Of a stretch of 64,000 nt of DNA, positions 10,390-21,294 are shown one piece after another. The stretch is from Kudoa neothunni (lineage: Eukaryota > Cnidaria). The stretch is from the NCBI GenBank assembly GCA_964304625.1, contig OZ199840.1, forward strand, positions 62,001 to 126,000, given 5' to 3'. Numbering within the stretch: position 1 is the stretch's first letter; each line of letters begins with the position of its first letter. The notes beneath the pieces are model-generated. The model had not been told where the DNA came from. It saw nothing but the letters and a program-made list of their open reading frames with translations, and made no database searches. Made by a program: the position numbers and the translations under genes.

Positions 10390-11413
10390 TTCCGTCTATA
10401 ACGCCGAAGCTACCACATTTTTTAAATCATTTAATTATCAAAGTATTCGACAAATTATCTAAGGCATTTTCACCCATCCCACAACTAAGCGCGATTCAGG
10501 TTTCTTAATTGTATCATTTTTAGTGGTGGGTTTTTTACCAGATATCATCCAAGATGCCACTATTTTCGAGTCTAACCTTTGAGTGGATCAATGATTAACA
10601 CATCCCATATTAGAAGACTTCAAGGGTTAAGAAAACTCCTGCTTTTTTCATCCATACTTCATCGAACCAATATTTAGTTAGATTTTCATCCATTCATCGT
10701 TTAGGATGTATTTTTAGAATAACACATAACAGGAAGACTCCTTTGGTATTTTTTCTATTTAATGATAATTATTGGACGCAATTTTTTCACTTAAGCTTGG
10801 TAGACTAATATAACAATATAATGTTGTCTCTCATGCTCTTATGTTTTCAAAACAACAATTTTCCGATCCTGTCAATCGTAGTGTTTCCCGGTATACCAAT
10901 ATACTTCGGAGTATCGCCTATGTTCGCAATGTTTGTTTGTAAAAATCATACATTTTGCACTCTTTCGACATAAACAATAAAATATGTACTTCTTCATCAA
11001 TTACTTCCGACAGCTTTTGCATAATGTAAATTTTTTGCCGTTGTTCCAACCCAAACCTACTAGTGAATCTAGTACAACACCCTGGTGAAGACATGGATTG
11101 AGGAATGTTGTATATTGGGCTAACTGAAAAGATTTGGTTCTTATTGAAAGTCTTGTCACAATAGGCCCATATTATATTAATTCCAAAACTCATTCAAACA
11201 ATTCATTTTTAATTTTTTTATATTGAGATACTAAAAATCTGGCTTACTTGTTCGGTTTTGGTATTTCTTTAAGATTATCTTTTCGCTTTCTCCATCGTCT
11301 TATTAACTCTCGTGAAACTCCAATCTCTTTTCTCACAAATCTAAATTCATGTTTCTCTGCATGGCATACCATTTTTAATTCATAACTGTCTTATTGACTC
11401 TTTGTTTACCCAT
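10390..11413 (-). pseudogene. Tigger-like (pogo/CENP-B) transposase, decayed
   Basis: Minus-strand fragments in several frames follow the order of Tigger transposases: an N-terminal helix-turn-helix (HAEKHEFRFVRKEIGVSREL then IRRWRKRKDNLKEIPKPNK, 11225-11380); a CENP-B-type DNA-binding part (CTRFTSRFGLEQRQKIYIMQ, within 10918-11193); the start of the DDE domain (IANIGDTPKYIGIPGNTTID, near 10890); and a weaker WMKI segment near 10650. ATG at about 11413 starts MGKQRVNK. Several stops and frame changes make it non-functional. A related N-terminal remnant lies at 52250-52420. Confidence 0.7.
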
Positions 11414-11679
11414 GACAAGGATTTACAAGTATCAAAGACGAGTGCTCAAATTATCGTAAAGTTCTCTTTGATCCAAATGTAAAGAGTTTTGTGATAGTAC
11501 TGATAAAGAATATTAAATATGATCATAATTTTGTTACGAAACTGATACATTACGTATGTTCTACAAAATGTTGCAATCAGACCTACACAGAACATGAAAA
11601 CGTAACCAGACAACGTGTAAAGAAAGAATCAAATATGTTACTCTATACATAATATAGATGCCTTAACTCCGGTTGTAAG

Positions 11680-13922
11680 GTTTAAGATCGGTTCGGTTTT
11701 TGTAAAAACCGAAATTTGAAATTCTTGTTAAGTATTTATCATATTCTAAACAAAGAAAACTTTTTAATGTATTGAATGAGTATATAATTTTCGTGGAATT
11801 GCACGTGTTTTAACGGTGATAAAATTGGTAAAAAATGGTGAGCGCTATTTGGAATTTTTTTGTTAAACTAGCCGATGAGAAGGCAACATGCAAAAAGTGC
11901 AATGCTGTACTTGTTTGCAAAAAAGGCTCAACGAGCACACTTCGTTCGCATGCCAAGACGCATGTGATTGATTCAAAATCAAAGTTATTCAGCATTATTA
12001 ATATTTTTAAATAAAAATTATAATCGTTCAAACGCAACCTATAATTAACAATTTTGTCAACAAAGATCTCTGGGAGTCAAATCTTGACTCAGTTATCGCG
12101 AGACTGATTGCTGTCGACAATATTCCAATTTGGAAAATTGCCAGCAGTGTAACTTTAAGAAAATTGCTCAAAAAGGCACATGAAAAAGAAGTTCCAGTGT
12201 CCTATGACGCAATTTTTAATTCAATGATCATTGTGGAAAACTCAATGACAATGAAAATTAAAAAAATCATTGCTGGGTCAAACTCAAGGCCTGTACTCTG
12301 TTGTGACGAGTGGACATCAAGGTCAAATAAACGTTTCCTTAATATCCAAGCCTATTTCGAGGGGAAAAAAATCTCTCTTGGTGTAGCAAGAGTGACAGAA
12401 AGATACACAGGCGTAGAATTGGCTTCATTAGTAAATAAACAACTCTGCAAATTTGGAGTTAATTTGTTATGTGCACTGATGGAGCTTCGAACATGGCAAA
12501 ATGTACGTATGAGTTGGGGTTTCGGCGGATAAAATGCATGCTTCACGGCCTAAATTTGGGTAACCGTGTTGTCAAGTGACAATCCTAGAATAACTTAACT
12601 TATAGCTGTTAAAGACATAATGTACAAAGAAACCTATAGTTTTCAGATAGAAAATACGGGAATGATAACGGAAGAGCTGGAATCTGATGAATTAGAATTT
12701 GATGAGCAGGAGTTTGTTCTTATGTCCAACTTTTTTGATGCTGTTTCTGGGGTCAGGTCAATTATCAATTTTTTTTCAAGATCTGGATTGGCTTCCGACA
12801 CATTAAGGAAGTCGTGTGAGGAAAAAGGAATACAATATTTATCTCTAAACATTGATTGTGTCATAAATTGGTCCAGCTTATATCAAATGTTGATAAAGTT
12901 TGTTCAAATGTACCAGGCAATAGAGCATACTTATTCTATTCTGGAAAAGGAATTATCAGTAAATAAGGACGAAATAATTTTCATCAATGTAATTACTTAA
13001 ATAATATTTTTATGAATGGTTTACAATAAAGGAACTAACATCATCCCCTGAAATTGTACATCGAGTTGTTCTTAAATTGTCTGAGTCGGTTATTAATTTG
13101 ACGCCATGTGATTTTATATTGACAGGCGCAATAAATGAACTCACACATATTGAGGTATCAATTGCATCGAAATTAAAAGAAAGCGTCATCAAGCGCTGCA
13201 AAGAATGACGGACAATATTGTCGGACATTTTTTTGAATCCAAGTTTTGATTCAAAAATCTGTGACAAAAGCTTTTTCTACAAAAGAACGTCACGTTTTGA
13301 GATAGTGGAAGCGATAAACTTTGTTAAAACAGTTGATCAAATTGAAATTGTAGCCTCTGAGTCTAATTTGGACTTAGAAGACTTGATAATTTACGTTTCC
13401 GAGCCCACGCGCATAAAACTTACCGACTCAAATGAAATCCTCAATTTTACATGTCATGGCGTGATGACAGATCGCTTAGAAAGAGTTCGAAAAGCCCTTT
13501 CTAACATGACCCAAAAGCATTGATTCCGAAATATGTTTTTCCTTGTGTAATCACATCATAACCCCACTTAGAATAAGATTGAGCGATTCAAAACTCGACA
13601 CTATCGTGTTTATTTATGAAGATCGAAATAATTAATTTTTGTTTGATTCCAATGATATTTGTTGTGATGCATTATGTAGAATTCTAACATAAATAAACTA
13701 TAACCACTTTTAAAAGGAAGGATCTATCATATTTAAAGAATTAAATTTTTTAAAAAGAGAATACAAAATTAATTAAGCTGTAAGATAATTTTAAACCTTT
13801 TTTTAAAAGTATGTTTAAGAATGAATAGTTTATATTTATATTTTTTATAACTCATTAAATATTTCTTCTAAATAATTTAAAAAAATAACAAAAAACCGAA
13901 AACCGAACCGAATTAAACCTTA
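11680..13922 (+). mobile_element. hAT-family DNA transposon, decayed, with 8-bp target duplication
   Basis: Target duplications GTTGTAAG lie at 11672-11679 and 13923-13930. The paralogous empty site reads GCTGTAAA in the C-D and E-F spacers (near 33538 and 52687). Terminal inverted repeats contain GGTTTAA followed by TCGGTTCGGTTTT. Coding remnants on the plus strand: a BED zinc finger (WNFFVKLADEK, ATCKKCNAVLVCKK, TLRSHAKTH; 11834-12010); a hAT catalytic segment (VLCCDEWTSRSNKRFLNIQ; 12164-12532); a middle segment (12620-13000, with INWSSLYQML corresponding to the usual TRWNSTYYML); and a tail at 13218-13523. Internal stops and shifts separate the segments. Confidence 0.85.
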
Positions 13923-14364
13923 GTTGTAAGCAGTGTGAGATATAAAAGGATTTTAAATGAATATATTATTAGTAGCATCAGATTTAACATAACGTGGATC
14001 GGTAGGATCACTTCATATTCGATTTGTGCAGAGAACACCTTACCAAAGTTTAATATACTCAGTTTTCTACTTGAATCTAAGTATGCGCACAATTATAGTA
14101 ACATTTTCGGAAAAGTTAATGTCAATCTTCAAAGGATGGTCCATAAATAGATCGCTCCCATATTTTTTGACCAAATTTTCGGTAAAAAATTGGCGACCTA
14201 AATGCGAGTATACACAATAAATATTAAATCATATTATTTGATTTAAACACTTAATAGTTTTAATTGTTGACAAATAAAAGCGTGGTTAAAAATATTGGAG
14301 CATAAATTAGATAATCGAAATTTCTCTAACTAGATAGTAGGGAGAAATTCGTAAATATGGACTT
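13923..14364. other. type II spacer end, 3' flank of copy B
   Basis: No gene seen. This type-2 3' flank recurs beside D (33540-34010) and F (52690-53121). Short frames such as 13935-14150 differ between copies and look like chance. Confidence 0.7.
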
Positions 14365-17300
14365 TTAATGTTTCTTCTTGAAAACCACGAAACCAATAGC
14401 ACCCATAATCAAAGCTCCAATAGCCGCTACAACGATTACTCTAAAATGATGTCAGTTAAATTGTAGGAAAATAATAAAGTAATACATGACCATGGTTTTA
14501 GAACTAAATAAAAAATTTATTTATTTATTTATTTTAAAAATATTAATTAATAAACCTTGAACTACTTTTGGCTCCTAAAAGTTACAATTTAAATTATTTT
14601 CGAAGTAATAATGCTTTACCTTGCTCAATCGTAGCCGTCCCATAAACTGTTTTATCGGTGGAACTATACACAGTCAAATGATAATTGTTTCCATCTGCTA
14701 ATCCACTGATAGTGAATGATTTGCATGGGGGGAACCTTTTACATCCTTTGTCTCTTGGACTCATGCATTTTTTAATAATTGCTATCGATTTGGTACTCGC
14801 GTTACGTAATTCCCATTTACATTTGGATTTATCATTAAGACTCGACGGAAGCGTGTTTTCTATAACAAATGATTCACCATCCCTTGTTATTGTTACATAT
14901 ATTATTTTGTCGTTTTCTGTGGGATTCCCCTTTGGAGCAGCTATTTATTTTAAATATAATAATAATATTGAAAATATTTTTACTAGCTACTAAAGTAATT
15001 TCATTTCGCTCTGATTTTCCCACTGCAGTAATAGACACTTTATACTCTTCATTTGCATCATAGTCGTTGAATTTAATAGAACTGCACAATGGAAATGAGG
15101 AGCATGTGTTTGTATTGGTCGGGCTCACAGTTGTATCGACTGTCGTAGTTGGAGTGACATCTGTATCAGTTTCAGTTTCAGTAGGGGTATTAGATTCAGC
15201 TCTTGCAATTTTTAATTCATTAATTTCTGATTTTAGACTTTGAATTTGACTAGTACCAGTTTGTTCTTGGTCGGTATTAGAACTGGATTCGGCTGGTGAG
15301 CTTGGTGGAGTATTTTGAGTTTCTGGTGCAGCTGCCGGTGTCTGTGATGCTTCGCAGACGTAAACATCTTCAAACCTTTCATCTATTTTTATTTGGATTG
15401 TATAATGGCAAATGGCTTCTGGGACTTTTTTGGACAATTGTGCATTTAATTCCAATCCTTGCTCAGTGTATTTTTGAGTTATTCTCAAGGTCGCCAGATC
15501 TAGATTGAGTTGAATAAGTTAATATTTTGATATACATATATACTAGTTGTAACATTTTCATATATGTGTTCCTTGTAATCCTTATCAGCAATGACCTTAA
15601 CGTCGTAAGAAGTATTTGGTTCAAGATCAACAATAGTTATTGATTCTCTACATCTTCCTCTACAGGGGTTAGTTTCAGTACATTTAGCGGTGTAAAATAT
15701 ATTTTTTCCAGTTGGACTTATGTAATACTCACAGTTTGGCTCATTTTTCGGATCGCTTTCGTTGTTACCTCCAATGGCTGTTAGTATAGTTGTTGATTCT
15801 GTTTTAGTAGGGGCGGTTGCTTGAAAATTTTTATTCACCTCATTATCTTGTAAATATTATTAGTTAAGTTAATATTAAATTTTTTGTTATTACTTGTTCT
15901 TATAAGTATTTTTTCTTTGAAGGAAGCTGGATCTGGTATGTCAGATTCAATTTCAATTATATATGGTTTCCCTGGTGATAGTTGTTCAATTACTAATTTT
16001 TCGCAACCAGTTTTGCATTCGGCGCTGCTGCCACTATCAGCCTTTTTAGTGGCCGCGTCACACGTAGTGGTTGATGCAGTGTGTTTAATTTTGTCAGCAG
16101 GATAATGTTTGAGTGTACAAGTAGAAAATTTGGTCCCAGAACCTTGTTTTAACAGTGTTCCGTCAAAAGATACACCTTGCTTGGTATAATCTGACAATAA
16201 TACGTTTTCAGTCTCGGATATTGCTAAATAATTTATAAATTAACACCGAATTAAATAAATTACGAAATTTATTTTGAGAAAACCCATCTAATTCACTAAT
16301 AGAAATTTTTGAAAGATCGTGATTTCTGGTTTGAATTAGAACATTATATATTTCTTTTTCTGCAGTTAGAGTAAGCTCAACGTCTTTGCATGGTGCGTAA
16401 CACTTTCCTGCAGTATTTCCACACTTTGATTCAAAGGCATCACCCGATGCTGCACTTTTAGCGTCCTTAATGCCAAAAACACAGATCTCAGACGATAACG
16501 TTAAATCTGTAAATTTAAGAACAACTTGATTAGGAGCTCCTGTCTTTTTAGTCACATAATACTGAGGCTCGTAAATGGCCATATTATTCTTCATATATGC
16601 ATTTGGCATATTATAGAAGAAGCTTGGATAATTCAGACACCTTATTTCATAATGAGGAATCAATAAGTCAAATTCAACATCATTAATTGTGTTGTCCGCG
16701 TCACATGTTGCTCCTGCGTTACCCCCCTTGAATTGTGCATCTTTATAGTGAATAGGGCACGCAACCGGAGGGCAAGTTTTAGTTAAGAGTTTTAGTTTTT
16801 TGCTGTCATCAACAGATATTTTTGCTTGGGGATTTACCAACAACGCTAAATTTAATAATGATTTATCGAATAAAAATTATTTAAACTACGTATGGCCAAA
16901 CCAAATACTTTTCCACCATTTGGATATGTCTCTGCTTTAGCAGTGGCCTCATCACCATTATCAAATACATACATGTATTTTGTTCTTGGGGAAATCTTAT
17001 CGTATGGAACTTTGCTATCTTGTTTATTGCAAGCAATTACGCAATAATTGTTATTATTAGTGGTAATATATCCAGGGCAGCTCGTTATTTCTTCATATAC
17101 AGCTGCCCTTGTTTGGCTACCATCGTTTGCGGATGCGTTGGATATCAGTATACGACACTTTTTTCCATCGCCATAACTTGATCCGTCAAGTATATGTTTC
17201 ACTTTATTAGATTTGCTCTCATCATCGTACTCAATTTGGTATTTGAGTGTAGCTGTGGGAGTAGATGTAGCTGTAGATTTAGGCACTGTTGCATTTTTAA

Positions 17301-17400
17301 TCATACAAAAGAATGCGATTTGCATGACTAATAAAAATTCATGATTGATAATAAAAAAATAGATACATAAGAGGCAAAGCAAAAATTTATCTTTAACCAT
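14365..17400 (-). CDS. Cys-modified fibronectin-III-like type I membrane protein, copy B (intact)
   Basis: Exons: 17400-16890, 16845-16264, 16223-15894, 15846-15544, 15499-14984, 14940-14620, 14584-14566, 14440-14365. Every exon has exactly the length of its counterpart in copy A (511, 582, 330, 303, 516, 321, 19, 76 nt), giving 885 aa with no internal stop. The leader begins MVKDKFLLCLLCIYFFIINH. Differences from A cluster in loops: module 1 has DGSQTRAAVYEEITSCPGY where A has SFGSTSAAGLVEIENCPGY, and exon 6 has MSPRDKGCKRFPPC where A has MRRNDNGCRTYPSC. The last exon gives VIVVAAIGALIMGAIGFVVF and tail KKKH. With A it is one of only two copies with every exon open, so it is probably functional. 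Confidence 0.85.
14566..14584 (-). other. 19-nt coding microexon of copy B
   Basis: GAGCCAAAAGTAGTTCAAG, flanked by TTTTAG and GTTTATT; it differs from copy A by one silent base and gives the same AKSSS peptide. Confidence 0.8.
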
Positions 17401-17870
17401 TATAAAAGGTAAAGAAAAACAACAAATTGAACTGAATAAATGAATACTATAATAAGCCGATACATGTATCGAATAAAAAGCCTATTGAAACGACTATATA
17501 CTTAAAGTCTTAATTCTTATTTACTATTAAATTAATAATTATGAATTTAATATAGTTATTAAAATGCTCAAAATTTCAACTTGAAACAATTATTTTATTA
17601 TATAGCTCAAACAAATTCGATAGTACTTATTATATCTCGTTCACTTCGCCATAATAAAGGCAAGGAAAAAATTAATCGATTGGACCAACCATTAGTGGAT
17701 TCACAAACGAGTTAAATAATGTTAAACTTCATGAACGATATTTACATTGACGTCATGTAAGGTCATCCTAGGTATAAATAATATGAATAATTGGTAAAAA
17801 TATTTATTCGTATTCATTACGAATAAATCAATCATCTAGATAGATACAAATGTTAGACGAGTTGTGTTAC
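17401..17870 (-). promoter_or_regulatory. conserved upstream block of copy B
   Basis: Palindrome CGATACATGTATCG at 17458-17471 and CRE TGACGTCA at 17748-17755, in the same order and nearly the same distance from the ATG as in copy A. Confidence 0.55.
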
Positions 17871-19433
17871 GTTTGTGTGTCAATATTGAGATCATTATAA
17901 ATTTTGAAATTTTTTACTGTAAACATTATTTTCATTAAATATATTTGTAACAACCTATAATTTTAAGTAATTATAGATCAATATGTTGCAACCTTAATTT
18001 CTAACCAACATACATACAAGATAAAGTAATTAAGTCATATTTTTCCTTACTAGAATTATCTATAGTCCCCACTTTGGTTTTTGGGGATCACTTTTATAAT
18101 ATTTTGGTTAATTATATGCGTAAGTATTTAAAAAAAATTATATAGCCATAAATGGAAGAAATCCTATTTTTATAGAAATATCAAAGTATTGTCGTATGGT
18201 TGGAAAATAAAAATGAAGTTGTTTATCGGATCCTATTTAATCTTGCGATTTCCGACGTTATTATATGCACATGTAATAACTTCCATGATATTCTATCATA
18301 ATTTTTCCTTTTATATTAATTCCATTTTTATAAATATAAATTGAATTTTACTTTAATTGAGATGGTTAACATTATTTCACAATCCGTTCATACATTGACC
18401 TAAATATTATGGTCTAATTTATTTGTCACATCACATTCCAAGTATTGTTCCAATTATACTTTAAAGCTATTTAAAGTGTTACTATATCGAGCTCTTTTAT
18501 ATTCGAAAAATAATTATATTTTTTGAATATCCCATGAAAAGATCAATAAACTGGATGATCAAAATAATTTTAATCCAGTTAAGTATTAAAACATAATTTT
18601 CAAATTTATGCGTACAAAATAGCGTTTTCATTTCAAATTAAAATTGTTATTATCTAAAATATTGACCAGAAAAACGAAATACATTCCATATGTCAAATAT
18701 TTCATTCATTAATTATATTACTCGAAATCATATCGCCCATTGTATTTCCAATCTAAAGAAGTATTAGGTGTAGACAACAATTAAAAAACAGTTCCTATGT
18801 AAAGCTAAAATGATTTATGATATTTCTTATTAGATTACTGCGACTCCAACATTATTTCGAGATAATTATTACAATGTAATTTGTATCCAAGCGATACTAC
18901 AGAACGTTAGCTTGAAATAATGACAAAATATTGTTTTTTAGTATTGAAAATCAAAATCAAAATCCTCTTGAATATGTAATAAGTCATAAATATATATTAA
19001 ACATGCATTTATCAATTAAAAACTGTTTCATCAATGATCATTGTAAACTTATGAACCGTAAACAATCGCATATTATAGGTCGCATCCAAATTTTTGGCGT
19101 GTAAATTGGGGGTATTCACTAGACCTACAGATCGGTCGCTCTGAAATTTTAGATGTTGAGCGCCATCCATAAAAATAAATGTTCTGTTGTATTTAGCTTC
19201 ATTGAAAAAATCTTCTTGTAAATATTGGAATGCTTTTAAGATAACTACGAATTATAAGACTATAAAACGTAATTAAAATAAAAGATTTTATTCCTTTATA
19301 ATATGATCAGTTGTTATTAAATGTCAGCAGAACTAGACCCTGAGAATTCATCATTATTATTATTATCACTTTTAGGATTCAGCAACAGTTGGTCGTTTGA
19401 TATTACATTGCCATTAGTGACCATATCACAATA
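17871..19433. other. type I spacer, B-C copy
   Basis: No functional gene. It holds a block around 18060-18350 that recurs in four other spacers. One form of it has a 60-aa ATG frame (46486-46668) that is not kept open in the others. Near 18540-18590 is a remnant of the SWIM-MULE tail (aagatcaataaactggatga). Confidence 0.65.
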
Positions 19434-19840
19434 CATTCAAACCCGGATTATCCAGAAAATTTGAGGCCGGCGAGGTTCCAGATAACCGAACATAAACAAT
19501 TTCGTTCTCGCGCGCATTTTTTAAATTTCTACTTAAAGGATTCTTTACTTGATTAATAATCAATTTTTTATTATTTACTAAGTAAAATACTTTAATTTTT
19601 TCTACTCTAATGTAAAATGTTGACATATCTATTTATGAAGAATATGGAGACTTAAAGGAAAAATAGTACATAACAATGGCAGTTTTTACACGTCTACAGA
19701 GGAGTAACTTACTTTTTTAAATAATAGATATTTAATTTTTGTTTATTATATCTAATGGCATGTGCTTAGATATAGCAAAAATTAATATAAGAATTTGATG
19801 CATAATTTAGGGTTTAAAAGATAAATTTATTACTAAACTA
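19434..19840. mobile_element. truncated Tigger-like MITE (left end only)
   Basis: The left terminal sequence begins CATTCAAACCCGGATTATCC beside TA. It runs in parallel with the element at 9687 for about 400 bp, then stops where another repeat begins, so the right terminus is missing. Confidence 0.5.
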
Positions 19841-21045
19841 GCTGGAACTGCCCAGCGTTGCTTGGGGAAGATTTCACCTAGAGGCATTTTTTAATAGCAT
19901 TCAAAAAATATATTGAAATCTCGAATTAACCCATAGAAACAAAATAACTAAAAATTTTTATGCAACTTACTATAACGATTTGGATTTTTCAATTTAAATT
20001 ATGATAATTTCTGTGAAGGAAAGTATCAATCCCTGTGTCCATTTAAAAATTCCGTGACTCGGCCCCAACGCTAAACAAGTTAAGGTTAGCGTTGTATTTT
20101 TTTCATTCCTAATTATTTAAATCCCGTTAAAGTGTTATCTAAAACGTTATTTTTTGGCCTGGAGGATTTTTAAAAGTCGAATTCTGATCCGGCTCGGTAA
20201 CTGTGTGCACCACTAACTTTTTAAGAGATAAAAAAATAGAAAAATTAAAAGAGATAGAAGAAAACTTATGATAATTGGCCGATATTGCTAAAATTAGCAT
20301 CGTTTAGCTCGGCATAAACCTACATGCGCTTTAATCATAAACAACCACAAATCGCTTCGACTTCAACATAAACAATTTAAATAATTTGGTGAAATAAAAG
20401 TACAACCATCCGCATTGAATTTAATCTCGTAAACTAAAACTTAGCGGACGATCTAATGAAACCTGTGAACGCAGTATTTCTATATAACGCTTCAATCAAT
20501 GTAACTTTAACGTTCTCCACGAATTCGTTATTTATGAAACATATATAGATTTTTTACCACATTGAAAACCATTAATAGAACTTATAAAATATACTTATCA
20601 AGTCATATACGTTAAAACTCCGAAAATAAGGAGTGTGTTTAAACAGACACCCAAATAGAAACGCCAACCATATATATATATATATATATATATATAAAGA
20701 TAGATAGATAGATAGATAGAAGCAATTAATGAACATATGATGGAGCATATAAAGGAGATCGTTAACTTCAACCGACCATAACCATGAAATAAGCAATTGC
20801 TAATTCTATAGTTGAACTCATTTAATCCGAAAAAACAAACTTTAAATCGACAAAATCACTATTTTATAAATACTTTTTGGAAACTTTCGTAGCCTGAAAA
20901 CAATTAAACGATTTTTTTAAATATCGCAAATTTATAAAAATTTTATATATGGCTCTCTATAAGGAAAAAATTATCTGCACATGCGTACTTGGGGGCATGC
21001 ACACACGAACAAACATACAGACAGTCCGATTTTATATATATAAAA
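19841..21045. repeat. unclassified interspersed repeat, 1.2 kb
   Basis: It starts near CTAGCTGGAACTGCCCAGCG and ends at an ACAGACAGTCCGATTTTATA tract with TA repeats. Internally it has (TA)n at 20669-20696 and (GATA)n at 20698-20720. It has no coding capacity. Copies lie at 39467-40325 (shorter) and 58407-59615. Its ends recall a class of animal repeats with CTAGCTG... and ...CAGTCCGATTTTATATATA termini. I cannot assign the family. Confidence 0.5.
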
Positions 21046-21294
21046 GAATTTCTTAGATTGATTGTAATTTTTAGGACGAATTTTAGGATTTTGATATTTT
21101 ATACCTTAGTGGTATTATAACCATGTGGGGAAGAGAAATATTAATAAAAGACTAAAAATTTAATTATACTATATTATTAAAAAACAATAATAGTTATTTT
21201 AAAATAAAAAGGTTTTGAAAATATAACACTATTAGCTGTATAATCTAAATTTCTATGGTTAGATTTTAGGGTAATAATTCGTAAATATGAGCGT

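Noticed and set aside
20572-20796. 74-aa minus frame with alternating Tyr/Ile and Leu/Ser
   Set aside because: A translation of the TA and GATA microsatellites.
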